From Carettochelys insculpta (lineage: Eukaryota > Chordata > Testudines > Carettochelyidae): a DNA stretch of 64,000 bases. The position numbers and the translations under genes were made by a program. This document shows, in pieces, positions 1-10,717 of this stretch (position 1 is the stretch's first letter; every line of letters starts with the position of its first letter). The stretch lies in the NCBI RefSeq assembly GCF_033958435.1, contig NC_134161.1, positions 12,958,001 through 13,022,000 of the forward strand, read 5' to 3'. Under the pieces are notes generated by a model that saw only the letters and a program-made list of their open reading frames with translations, ran no database searches and was not told where the DNA came from.

Positions 1-2192
1 TTTAGAAGGACTTTGATGCTGGACTGTGGGGAGATGAGTGAAGAGACCAGCTGGGAAAAGCCAGCCTGGGGCCTGAGCCATTACAGCTGGACTTCGATAT
101 GCTGGAATGGGATTTAACAATTAAGTGCGACCAAGCTGGAGGGGCTGAGTCACTGAACCAGAGCACTGCAGGGTCTGAGCAGCCATCAGCAAGGGGTGAT
201 CAAAAGGAAGATCCTGCAGCCCTGCACACAGGGGTGCCCACCAATCAGTCACTTCTGTGAGCAGCGTGGTGGTGACCCTGCCCTGCAGCCTCCGATCTTT
301 TCATGGTGTAGACTCAGCCCATATACCAACCTGTGGGGCCTTCAGTTCAGTGCATTAGGAACCTCCTCCAGTTTTTAACACCCTGCCAGACACAGGGCCA
401 CTGACCCCCTGCACCAAAGAGCTGTGAGTGGAAGTGAAGGACTCCTCACATAGTACTGGGACATTCCTTTTTTCTGTGGCTCGGTTCTTCCACTGGGCCT
501 GAGCAGTGAAACACGCAATAGACAGAGAGAGGGGGTTAGCTTGCTCCTGATCCTATCAGAGGTGCCAAGAAAGGGACTTAAGTTCAATGGGGAGAACAGA
601 CTTCACCAGGCACCAGCCATCAAGAGGCTTCATTGTGCTTGTCAGAACAAGTTCAGGAAGCTGATGGGACTGGCAATGGGCTACAATGGAGCCATTACCT
701 CTAGGACACCAGGTCCAATACACAGAGGTCCAGGCCTTGTCAGGCGATGGTTGCGTGCTATGCAACGGGCATGACACTCCAGTCACCAGGTTTATAGAAA
801 CCTCTCCTTGTCCCGCTGCTTGGCAATCACGACAATGAGGACCAAGGACCCAAGGGGCCACGGAGACTGAGCTCCCCTCTCCTGAAAAGGGATGACTGCC
901 ACCTTGGCTTGAAAACAATTTATGGTGGACCTCAGGCTCTCTGCCAAGCTGCCAGTGTGGTTCTCAACTGAGTCCCTATGACTTTGGAACCATTTTCCCC
1001 CTTCGTCGCCCCATATCTGCCCCTGGTTGGAGCCTTGCCAGAGCTCAGGAGCCAGAGAGGGACAGGGGTTGCCCCGGAGGGGTGAGGGGCTGGCAGGTCA
1101 GAAAACTGAGGATCTCCAGCCTGGATTTTGGTTTCCCAAAGACCCAGTGGGTTCAGCCCAAGGGGGAAAGTATGACGTTCCCAGGCCTCAGGCAGAATGG
1201 GAGCCTCCTGCTATGGGATGGAGGAGGGAGAATTTGTTTCTACACTGACAGCTGATCCTGCTGTTGCTAATGCCAATGGCAAAGCTCCCATTGACTTCAG
1301 TGGGGGCTCAGATAGGCCCTGGAGAGGGCACTGCAGCTATGGCAGGCACCCAGGTCCTGATTCCCCTCTTGCTTGGGCCAGTCTGAGTCTGCTGACTGCT
1401 GTGGAGGTCTTCCAGGTCGACACCAGCATGAGCCAGAGCAGAGCCAGGCCATCAGTCTCCCAGGGGGCTTGTATCCACGCCTATCTCCTTGGCTCGCTTC
1501 CAGGCACGCAGCCCTCTTCCCCTGCCCCCCTCCCTTCCTCGCTGGGAGAGCAGGTGCTAGGAGATAAGCTTCCGAAACAAGTCGGATTCTCTCTGGAAGC
1601 CGAGTTCCCACCAGCTTGCGGGAGGTTTCACACAGCTCCACTCCCTGGCATCAGCACACCAAAGGGGGTGGGGGCGTGCATGGGGGGGATGTGGAAGTGT
1701 GATAATGCAGGAATGCAGCTCCTCACCCCTGCCTTTTGAGGGACGGGGGGAAGGGGGATCAAGGGAGAGAGGCAGGGATGCAGAAAGCAAGCCTGGGAAC
1801 TAACAGGGCTGTGTGTTAACCCCACCTTCCCAGTCTTAAGCCATTAACCTATTTGTTCTTTATTCCCAGTGGGGCTGTCTGCTGAGCAGTAGAAACTCCA
1901 AGGCAAAACAGGCAGCCCTTTGGTGGAAAAAAAATCTCTGTTGCCAGCCTGGAGTTTGCTTTCTTGGCAGCAGTCACTCACAGGCTTTCTGTGCGTGCAC
2001 ACGTAAGATTGCCTAAGAGACACGCAACCGGTGGCAGAACTGGGCAAGGAATCTTGGAGTTCCACTACCCACTCTAGCTGCTAGATCACACTCCCCTCTC
2101 AGAGGCCTGATTCAGTAGCAGCACCACCAAAGGAAACTGTTTTTCCCTAACATTCCCTAGTGTAGACAAGGCTTCTGGAGTACCTTGTGCAT
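1..2192. other. Flanking sequence with no recognised feature
   Basis: No coding gene or repeat could be recognised here. Open frames of up to 180 codons occur (for example about 1,197-1,739 on the plus strand), but several frames are open over the same bases and none shows a recognisable domain or flanking splice pattern, so they are taken as chance. Confidence 0.5.
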
Positions 2193-2262
2193 GTCTGAGC
2201 CTCAGAGTCCCCATCTGTAAAATGGAGATGATCCCCACCTAGCTCACATGGTGTTGGAAGTA
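2193..2262 (+). repeat. MIR-like SINE 3' region
   Basis: The stretch contains 'CCCCATCTGTAAAATGGAGA', the hallmark of the conserved 3' half of MIR-type tRNA-derived SINEs. It is an old, diverged fragment with no intact ends. Confidence 0.7.
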
Positions 2263-2350
2263 GAGGCTGGTATCAAGCTTGGCTGTAAAACTTCCGGGAG
2301 CCCCCATGCAGAAGGTTGTCTAGAAACACAGAGTGTAACGTTAATTTACA

Positions 2351-2412
2351 GGGCAGGATTTGAACTGATGACACCAGATTCTCAGTCTGGTTACCTGCTA
2401 ACAGTATTAGCA
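2351..2412 (-). repeat. tRNA-like SINE head, antisense
   Basis: Read on the minus strand, this resembles the tRNA-derived head of a MIR-type SINE. A 5-bp stem with a 7-nt loop looks like an anticodon arm, followed by 'GTTCAAATCC', which resembles a B box. The acceptor stem does not pair convincingly, so a functional tRNA gene is unlikely. Confidence 0.35.
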
Positions 2413-3107
2413 CCCTGAAGAACACTATTCAGAGCCTAGCCCCATATTTTTTGGCCCCAGATCCAAGAGCTGATAGAAATTTCCCAACAGTAGGCTCTTT
2501 GGCAGGGATTGTGCTTGGACCAGGTTCTGGTCTCTGGGGAAGGGTCACCCCTGCTGACCAATCCCCAGCAATAGCAAGCCTGATAAGTCTAGCCCAGCAC
2601 AAAGTAAAAAAGCAGTTTCATAACTCAGCAGAGACTTATGGTGGGCTTGAGCAGGTTCTTGCATCATTTTCCCCCCTTAGATGAGCTCAGGTGCAAGCGT
2701 GGGGTGGCCCCAGGTTGGGTACGCTGTGTGTATGAACCAACTGAAGTGACATAAATCCCCACCACCACCCCCGATGAATAGGTCTTTGGCTGCACAAGCC
2801 TCTCCAGCCCTTGGAATTTACTGGCCTATTGGACCTGTTAATGAACTTGCAGCTGGCATTGCTGTGAGGGTACAGAAGTGACCCTGGAGGAAAAGTTCCT
2901 GCCGAGTGAATTTTCTGTGCTGTGTTTCCTGTACACAGCTCACCATGAAAGTGTGCATGGCCTTGTAGGTGGAGCCTAAGATAGCTGTGTTGCTTAAGGA
3001 TGAAGGAAACCCCTGAAACCCAGGTATCTCCAGATGAAGCCACCTGCCCTGGATAGGATGCTTTGGTGCAGTCCCATCGGCCAGTAAATGAAATCAAGCA
3101 TTAGGAT

Positions 3108-3252
3108 TGTGGTGCCCAACATGCCAGCCACGAGCTACATGTGGCTGTTTGGCCATTTGAGCATGGCTTTTTGGCTTGAACTACCAATATGTTTTCAGAA
3201 TAATGTGGCTAGCTCGCTTTTGCAGAAGAACTGGTTGGACACCATGGCTTTA
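3108..3252 (+). mobile_element. Short hAT-like element, copy A
   Basis: The ends are imperfect inverted repeats ('GTGGTGCCCAAC' at the left and, on the other strand at the right, 'CATGGTGTCCAAC'). The interior has 'TTTTCAGAATAATG' and a 'GCCA..GAGC.ACAT' block shared with the copy at about 32,118-32,262. It is a non-autonomous element without coding capacity. Confidence 0.6.
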
Positions 3253-4310
3253 GGGGATTCATAGCGATGGGATGGGGACAGATGGAGACAGATGAGGCTG
3301 GCAGAAGTTGACCATGGTCTATGAGCTCTTACAATAGGAGAAGAATTCTGACAGCAGACGGCTCTTTAATCTAGCAAAGGCACAATAAGGGCCAGGGCTG
3401 CCTTTTGGCAACAAAACAGTCCGAGAATTCACACTTCAATGTAACTTTTATCTGGGTGAAATAGCCTATCCTGGGGGTGGAAGTTTTTTGCTGCCAACAC
3501 TGGGGTGGTGAAAAAAGTCAGGGATAAGGGGCTGGTGACAGAGGGGGTGTTTGCCAGCAGAACCACATCTACACTGCTTATTTTATGCTATGAATATGTA
3601 AAGGAGCCAAGCACATATGCAAATGAGCAGCCATTTGCAATATCGTGACCCTCATTTGCATCATGTTGCCGGCAGCCAGACTGAATCTAGGCGCAGCCAC
3701 GCTGCTGTTTGTTTAGATGACAGAACTGGCCTGTGCCAGTACCCTACAATTCCTGCTCTGATGGCTCTGCTCAGCGTCTGGATCTCTTCTGTCCTGCAGG
3801 CCTGAGCCCCTCCCCTTTCTGAGAAGTATCTGACAGCTGAGGAAGCTGCTCTCTTGGGGGAACAAAGAACATTGCTGTGCTGTTTTGACATTCCTAAGCA
3901 CATGGAGCTCACGGAGCTACGCATGATGCCTCTCTCAGCAAATGTGCAGGGATCAGCTCTGGCATCCTACAATGTTGCGTTCGGGATACATAACCACAGT
4001 GCTTTGCTTACACAGCCATTGATGGTGCTCTCAATGAGGGCATGAACTGTTGACAGAGGGAACTAGTGTGAACACCTGCTGGCGGGTTTTGTTTGTCGAC
4101 ATAAATTTTGTTAACGTACCTCGGTGGCATAGAGATACTTGGGTGTTATATTAATGGAGGTCATACAAGTGCTTCAGACAGACAAAGAACAAGATCAAGT
4201 GAAACAATAGCCTCTCCCGGGGCTGTTGTATTTCTGGTAGCTACAATTCATGCACCAGGCATGTGTCATGGGTGCTGAAAGTTTACTAGCCATTAGGCTA
4301 AGGATATAGC
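3253..4310. other. No recognised feature
   Basis: Nothing convincing was seen. The short open frames are not supported by codon pattern, domains or splice context. Confidence 0.4.
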
Positions 4311-4596
4311 TAGACTATGTGGAAGATCAACCCGGTCAGAGTTCGAGCTCACATGCCTGGTAGAGAGGCACGAAACTGAACTATCTGGGGTCAGCAGTCC
4401 CCCCCTCCCCCCACCACATACTCCTCCATATTGCAAGGAGTAAGGGAGGTCGAGGGGAGAGTTTCTCCTGTCAACCTCCCTCAGCAAGGACGGCCAGGTA
4501 AGTCAATTGCACATAAGTCAATTCCAGCTACGCAATTGCTGTAGCTAGAATTACATATCTACAATCAACTTACCTGCCTAGTGTAGACCTGCCCTA
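4311..4596 (-). mobile_element. DNA transposon fragment, family shared with 45.4 kb
   Basis: On the minus strand this begins with 'GGTCTACACTAGGCAGGTAA' and continues with an ordered series of blocks ('AATTCTAGCTA', 'GACTTACCTGGCC', 'GAGG.AGGTTGAC') that recur on the plus strand at 45,365-45,545. The 'GTCTACACTAG' type end is common among non-autonomous DNA elements in turtle-like genomes. The transposase class was not determined. Confidence 0.6.
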
Positions 4597-5881
4597 AATG
4601 GCAGGTGACTGACAGCACAGGTCGCTGTTGGGTGAAAGATGGAGGCTTCCGCGGGAGGCCAGGGAGTGAGATCAGACTTCAGTGAAATGGAAGAGTGTAA
4701 CCAATGGATCCTCAACACAGGAAAGTGAGGGGTGCCTTCTCTCCAGGTCCAATGCCTTGCTAGTCAACAGCTGGACTGTCCCCAGGGGATGACAGAGCCC
4801 AGGGCTAGGGCAGGCCCCACCCCTTCCCCACTTTGCCACCACCCTGACCGGCTCCCTGACCAGCCTGGTCAGGGATTACCTGGGACAGGGCAGTGGCGGC
4901 GGAAAACAGCAGCAGGTGGTCACCTCCCCTTGGCCCTCTCCATGCAGCACAAGTGGAAACCTGCTCCATTCTACTGTGTCCTCCCAGCCTGCTGAGACCA
5001 CTTCTCCATGGGCAGCTGCCAGTGGGGGCCATTGCCTGCTGCCATGGAGAAGTGGGTCTCAATAGGCAGGCGCGTGGTAGAGCAGAGCACGCTTCTGCTC
5101 ATGAGGTGTGGTGGGTGCTAAAAGGAGGCAAAGGAAGGTGACCCCCTGCTGCTGCCACCGCCTGGCCCCACCACCTGCTCTCTGCCCCAGGTAATCCATC
5201 CACCTCCCATCATAGGAGAGGAGGCGCAGCCACCACAGGGCCTCCAAAAGTCCTGGGCCTACAGCGGCCACCCCACCTCATTCTGTGGACAGCACAGCTC
5301 TGGTCAGCAGCCCATGGTGAGATGTGTCTGTCTCACCAGGAACCAGCGCCTCTCCCTTGTGTAGATGAGGGCTCCATTTGTAAAAATATTTGTGAGGCAC
5401 ATGATAGTTTCATGCTGATGTACTTGCAGGAGCAATAAATCAGCATTTCTTGGAGTCTTGAGTTACTCGTCCCTGCCTGTGATTTATGGAGCCACCTGCC
5501 CGTACATACAACCAATCCATGAATTGGATTCCAAGATCACTGTTTAAGGGCTAAAACTGTTCAGCTGATTTATACAAGAGGAAATAACTTTATGTCCCTT
5601 TCACCAAGCCCCTTGAATTCTGCCAGTAAAGACTAACAAAATCCCATTTTTTCTTTCTTGCTTGCTTGCTTGCTTTCTTCTGAACTGGAATAGACAGGCG
5701 ATTTATAAATGGAGATTCTGAATTCTCACCATAACAAGAATTCTCACCCAGAAGATATTTAGGTTCTTATCCCAATTCAGGTCACATGGAGAGAACCCAG
5801 AGAACTTTATCTTGGAAGGGGAGTTTTGAGGTATGCAGCAAGGGTATTCAGATTGATGACAATGCCAGTTCAATAAAGTCT
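4597..5881. other. Non-coding stretch with a (CTTG)n microsatellite
   Basis: No gene was recognised. A short (CTTG)n microsatellite lies at about 5,657-5,678. The rest is unclassified; several overlapping frames are open around 4,730-5,270 in GC-rich sequence and show no domain. Confidence 0.45.
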
Positions 5882-6900
5882 TTATTAAAATGCACACAAA
5901 ACATACAAGGGATCTGATCTTATGGCACACAAGGTATCTGATCTCCAGCTCATCATCAACGAGTTTGCCGATGCCTCTTGTCTCTTTGGCTTGACCATCA
6001 GCCTGGGAAAGACCGAGGTGCTGTTTCAACCTGCTCCAGGATCTGCTTCTCTCTCCGCTTCAATCTTTATTGAAGGAACAGAGTTAAAAACAGTAGAGGA
6101 GTTCAAGCACCTTGGCAGTGTGATAGCCAATGATGGCTCCCTTGACAAAGAAATCAATGCCAGAATCTGCCAGGCCAGCCGGGCATTAGGATGTCTGAGA
6201 GCGCAAGTGTTGAATCAGCACCATATCCGACACTCCACTAAATTGAAAGTGTACAAGACTGTAGTCCTGACCAGTCTCCTGTATGGCTGTGAAACCTGGG
6301 CCTGGTACAGAAAACATATAAAACTGCTGGAACGCTTCCACACACGCAGCCTGAGGTCAATACTGCACATTCAATGGCAGGACAGAGTTATGAACCTGGA
6401 AGTCCTGGATAGAGCAGGAACCATGAGCATCGAAGCCATGATTCTGAAAGCCCAGCTTCACTGGACAGGGCACATCATATGAATGGAGGAGTCAAGAATC
6501 CCTAAGCAACACCTCTACAGTGAACTCTCCAGGGCAAAAGGAATCAAGGTCGGCCTCGCAAGAGGCATAAAGACTGCGTGAAGGCCAATAGTGCTCATGC
6601 TGGTTTAAAACCAGATCAGCTAGAGCAGCATGCAAAAGACCAAACAGGCTGGCGTACGACCTGCGTATGACAACTTTGAAGAGCAGCGACGCGTATGCCT
6701 CATTGATGCTCATGAGAGGAAGAGAGCAACAGCAGCAGCTGCACCAACAGAGCCAGGACAATTCCCTTGCCCCCACTGTGAACACCCATGCCGTTCAAAG
6801 CTTGGACTTCTCAGCCACATGCGAGTCCAGAACTGATGAACCTGTGCAAGCTCAAGACATCATAATCAGACACAACGGACTGCCTACTTATTAAAATGCA
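5882..6900 (+). mobile_element. 5'-truncated non-LTR retrotransposon with target-site duplication (LINE copy 1)
   Basis: The insertion body (5,895-6,887) is bounded by the 13-bp direct repeat TTATTAAAATGCA at 5,882-5,894 and 6,888-6,900, as expected for target-primed reverse transcription. It carries the C-terminal part of a LINE reverse transcriptase. An open frame at 5,922-6,482 includes 'GKTEVLFQPAPG', 'FKHLGSVIANDG' and 'LYGCETWAWY', typical of the RT thumb region and beyond. After a stop the reading continues in broken frames to a C-terminal finger, 'CPHCEHPCRSKLGLLSHMRV', near 6,767-6,826. The endonuclease and RT palm (YxDD) are absent, so the copy is dead. The family recurs at about 14,400 and 22,850; its clade was not settled. 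Confidence 0.85.
5922..6482 (+). pseudogene. LINE reverse transcriptase C-terminal fragment
   Basis: This open frame of 186 codons is the longest intact piece of the retrotransposon. It starts inside the RT domain ('AHKVSDLQLIINEFA'), after the position of the catalytic YxDD box, and ends at a stop just after 'LHWTGHII', where related elements read on into a basic linker and the zinc finger. Lacking the N-terminal endonuclease and the catalytic palm, it cannot encode an active enzyme. The first Met is incidental. Confidence 0.8.
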
Positions 6901-7232
6901 TGAAAGAGTAACAAATATTAGAAAGCACAAGGTTACTACAACATAATACAGTCCTAGAACTCGCTCCACTAACTTTATTGAGATAAAGAATTACTTAGCC
7001 TAGCATCCTCACACCTCTGCCTGAAGACCTGATGTTAAGAGATGTAGGCTCAGCCTTGCACCTGGCAATGTTGATGAAGTTGAAGGTCTCTGAAAATAGA
7101 GTGCTGAGTGGCTGAACTATACTGTGAACTAAACTAAGAGTTGATAGAAAATAAAGACTAAACACTAACTCAAAACAGACTAAGTGGAAAACATACACAC
7201 TCACGCACACTAACTCAAAAGACACGAACCGA
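6901..7232. other. Unclassified non-coding sequence between two insertions
   Basis: The interval has a repeated 'ACACTAACTCAAAA' motif near 7,165 and 7,208, and a similar 'ACACACTAA' string resumes after the next element at about 7,951. This suggests that the DNA element at 7,233-7,943 interrupted one older sequence. No coding content was recognised. Confidence 0.4.
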
Positions 7233-7943
7233 GGCTGTGTATACACTACAGCATAAATTTGAATCTAAGGCACTTAGCTCAGTTTTAAATGGTGACTTTT
7301 CATATGTCAAACACGCTTATTTCAAATTTAGGGGTTGCTACAGCCAATATTCTTACTCCAGCAACCCAGGTGAGATTAACAGGAAGTTCGAGTTTAAGTG
7401 TTCAGATTAATGGTAGTGTGGAAACAGCTTCTGTTTAAACTGGTTTTATTGTCCTCCAGAGGAGTCCCACATGTATCCCACAATACCCCCTAGTTGTCCA
7501 TTCTGGCAGTTGCATCTCTGATGCTCTCCAGGTGTGCAGGAAGTAAGGGAACAGGAAGCCTGTGAATTTAAGATTGCAGGGGCTGGCTGTCATAGGGAGA
7601 AGTCTCCTGAAAAAAATGGCCATTTGCTTTCCACATGAGGGGAATGAGGGCAATGCAATGTGGGAAGATGACATCACATACCCACAACCACTTGCGGGGC
7701 ATTTCTTTCTCAAACTGCACCAGCAAAAAGCCCAGAATGCCATGGGGCTGAGAGAACTGTGGGATAGGTTCCCACAATGCACTGCTGCAACAGGTGACAT
7801 TTGGTGATTTGGTGTGGCAGCACTAACTTGACTTTGTCGGGACTTTGGGGGGAGGTGAGGATACTCAAATTTGAATTCATAAAACCCAGCATTACAAAAT
7901 CGATTTTAATAAAATTGAATTTATCTTGTAATGTAGACATAGC
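7233..7943. mobile_element. Non-autonomous DNA transposon, about 0.7 kb
   Basis: The left end begins 'GGCTGTGTATACACTACA'. The right end, read on the other strand, begins 'GCTATGTCTACATTACA', and both continue into 'ATAAATT'. These are imperfect terminal inverted repeats. No transposase frame is present. The open frames inside are short and lie on both strands. Confidence 0.65.
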
Positions 7944-8394
7944 ACAAGAAACACACTAATACTGAGAATACACACTAACTAACTCTCCAGCCAAAAACCT
8001 GGATATTTATAGGATATTGGCATCACTTAATTCCAACCCAACCTACCATGCATATATTTTATTTCTTCACTCCGAGAAATAGGTTAGTCAATTATGATGC
8101 TTATCACTACATATTAATGACGATTATTTCCTCTCAGAACCATTGAAAACATCTCTGTCCTGATGGTTTGAGTTGTGGTTGACCAATTGGTTCTGGTACT
8201 GGATGGACCAGTACAGCTTTGAGGGTCAGTTCCTCTATCTGGTTCCCAGAACTTGAGGAGCAGTAAGCATAATATGTACTTTCTTTATTTAGGACAAATA
8301 TTGCTTGTGCTAGCTTACTCGGACAATATGCTTTAGCTGTTCATGCAAGATACAGGCCTGCAGGTTTCTGGTGTTACAAGTCAATCCTATGGAT
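7944..8394. other. Unclassified AT-rich sequence
   Basis: No gene or clear repeat was seen. It may be the continuation of the sequence left of the element at 7,233-7,943. Confidence 0.35.
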
Positions 8395-8530
8395 CAGGGG
8401 TCAGCAACTGCCAGCACAGGTGCCAAGAGCAGCACACGAGTGGATTTTCATTGGCATGTGAGGTGGGAGCTCAGTCCCGCCCCTCCTCCCCTATAAAGTC
8501 AAGAGCTTGCTCAAAGCCAGACCGCCGGTG
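8395..8530 (+). mobile_element. hAT-like element fragment
   Basis: It begins 'CAGGGGTCAGCAACTGCC', a typical hAT-superfamily terminal inverted repeat, followed by 'AGAGCAGCACACGAGTGG'. The matching right end was not found, so the copy is probably truncated. Confidence 0.5.
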
Positions 8531-9249
8531 GATCAACAAAAGACCGGTTAATGCTACCAACCACCACCTAAATGGTCAAACTCTGCATCTTAATTTAATT
8601 ATCAATGAAACTGCTGTAATTGTAAATAGGACTATGAATGACTTTAAAAAGAATCACTGGCACTCGGACCATACCTTGAGGTCAAAAGGTCAAATTTTCT
8701 TACTATGCCTCGGAAAGATTGCTGACCCGTGCTATGGGTACTCAGGTATACCTACAATGAACACCTTATCCAGGATGCACATTATGACTCTCTCTATATA
8801 GAATATAATGAATTAGTTGGAATCACCCATGAAAAACATTATCCGGTATAATAGTTAAGCAGCTTAGCCTAATGGGCTGCAGGGGTTTGAAAAATAACCC
8901 TTCAACTAGTAAATTGAGTAAATTTGATCTGGAATCACAGCAAGGAGATTAGTGCTCAGTTTATGCCACAGCTGAGCCCTGGCACCCCTGGGTTTGGCTG
9001 TTCATAGCCCCAGCACCTCTGGGCTTGCTGCATTGCTTACAAATGTTAAAAAAAATTGCTGGAGCCCCAGCCTCAAACTGCTTGAAACCCAGCTCATATT
9101 TCCTCACAAATTAAGCATGGAAGGGATTAACAATAGATGCTATTTTTCCAGTCACTTCTCAGAGTAGAACCACAATCTGAACTCGTGGGAGAAATCGCAT
9201 GCAAAGCCCTTTTATTAAACCAGGTCTCAGCCCAGTGAGATTGAATCTC
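8531..9249. other. No recognised feature
   Basis: Apart from two related 'CAGC..TGAGCCCTGGCACCCCTGG' and 'CCCAGCACCTCTGGG' phrases near 8,970-9,025, nothing stands out. Confidence 0.35.
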
Positions 9250-9252
9250 ATT

Positions 9253-9666
9253 GGCTGTGTCTACACTAGCCCCAAACTTTGAAATGGCCATGAAAATGGC
9301 CATTTCGAAGTTTACTAATGAATACATATTCAGCGCCTCATTAGAATGCCGGCAGCCACGGCACTTTGAAATTGACGTGATTTGCCGCCGTGCGGCTCGT
9401 CCAGACAGGGCTCCTTTTCAAAAGGACCCCAGCAACTTTGAAATCCCCTTATTCCTAACAGCAGATAGGAATAAGGGGATTTTGAACTTGGTGGGTTCCT
9501 CTAGAAAAGGAGCCCCGTCTGCACAAGCCGCATCAATTTCAAAGTGCTGGGGCTGCCGGGCTGGGCTAGTACGGTGCTGAATATGTATTTCAGCGCTTCA
9601 TTAGTAAACTTCGAAATGGCCATTTACATGGTCATTTCGAAGTTTTGGGCTAGTGTAGACACAGCC
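9253..9666. mobile_element. Palindromic (foldback) MITE, 414 bp
   Basis: The element starts 'GGCTGTGTCTACACTAGCCC', and its right end is the exact reverse complement of those 20 bases. The inverted similarity continues inward through 'AATGGCCATTTCGAAG', 'TTTACTAATGAA' and 'ACATATTCAGC' to the centre ('TCCCCTTATTCCTA' against 'TAGGAATAAGGGGA'). Essentially the whole element is therefore two arms of about 200 bp around a short centre near 9,456-9,464. Both flanks carry ATT (9,250-9,252 and 9,667-9,669), a possible 3-bp target-site duplication. It has no transposase. The open frame at 9,251-9,580 is a by-product. Confidence 0.85.
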
Positions 9667-10547
9667 ATTGAGTCCCCATCCCCTCCGCTCAGTTTGATCA
9701 TGGCAACACCAGCATAGGTCCTCACTAGCTGTCTTGGCTCTCTACTAGACTTGGCACTGAGGGCTGACAGCCAATCAGTCTCATTATTTATTCCAGCAAA
9801 ATGCCGGGGTTTGTTCTTTTGCTTTCACTTGCAATTCCAATTTGTACAAACAAGTGGGATCAGTGTGCAGGGCAGAAGGGAGGGCAGAGGCCTGGTCCAT
9901 TCCAGCAGCTAGAACTGAAACCTGGTTTCTTCAGTCTAGAAGGGCCACTGGTTTGGCTTTTGTGCTCCAATTCCTGGGTGACAAAGCCCACAAGGTCGCA
10001 GGCAAGGAGATGTCTGTCTCTCCTTGGGGCGAAATGAGAGAAAGGTATCCCAGGGTGTGACTTCAGCTTATGAAACCTTGAAATTGGAGAGGACTGGACT
10101 CTCAGCAAGCAAAATCTATGGCTCATCATTGATATAGACAGAGCTAGGCTGATTCACACCACAGAGGATTGGGCTCCCAGCAAGGAGAGCTCAGGGCTGA
10201 ATGGGACCAAGCAGGATGGACTACAGGCAGCAAACGCAGACTGCAAGCAGTGGTGGCTTCTGCTTGTAAAGCTTGTGTCAGCCCCAGTCTTCTGGAGGCC
10301 CAGCTTCTAGCTGGTCTGAGTCACAGCCCAGAAATGGCACACTGTTTGGAATAACTCAGCGTGACTCACTGCCTCTGATCAGGATGGTCTAGGCAGAGAA
10401 TAACAGAGGTCAATGCAGGGGGAGCTAAGGCGTACTGACTGAGTTGTGTGCAATGCTGGAACTTGGACTGGCCTGGCAGTGCTGTGAGGTATCGGGAAAG
10501 CAATGTGGGGGCTGGAAAAGGGGCTGGAAAGGGATGCTGCCAGTCAG
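9667..10547. other. No recognised feature
   Basis: Overlapping open frames occur between about 9,800 and 10,130 on both strands, with no domain or splice context. Treated as non-coding. Confidence 0.4.
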
Positions 10548-10717
10548 GATTGAAGTATATCTAGAGAAGTGATGGAATCTCCATCCCTAGAGGTGTTTAA
10601 GTCCCAGCTTGACAAAACCCTGTCTGGGGTGATTTAGTTGGGGTTGATCCTGCATCAGGCAGGGGGCTGGACTCGATGACCACATGAGGTCCTGTCCAGC
10701 CCTAGGATTCTATGATT
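10548..10717 (+). mobile_element. CR1 LINE 3' end
   Basis: It contains the conserved CR1 tail: 'TGGAATCTCCATCCCTAGAG', 'AGTCCCAGCTTGACAAA', 'GGGGGCTGGACTCGATGACC' and the terminal 'ATTCTATGATT' motif. It is a truncated copy without coding capacity. Confidence 0.9.

Noticed and set aside
1197..1739. 180-codon open frame, plus strand
   Set aside because: GC-rich stretch in which three frames are open on both strands; no protein similarity recognised.
2351..2412. Possible tRNA gene on the minus strand
   Set aside because: An anticodon-like arm and B-box-like motif exist, but the acceptor stem does not pair; a SINE head fits better.
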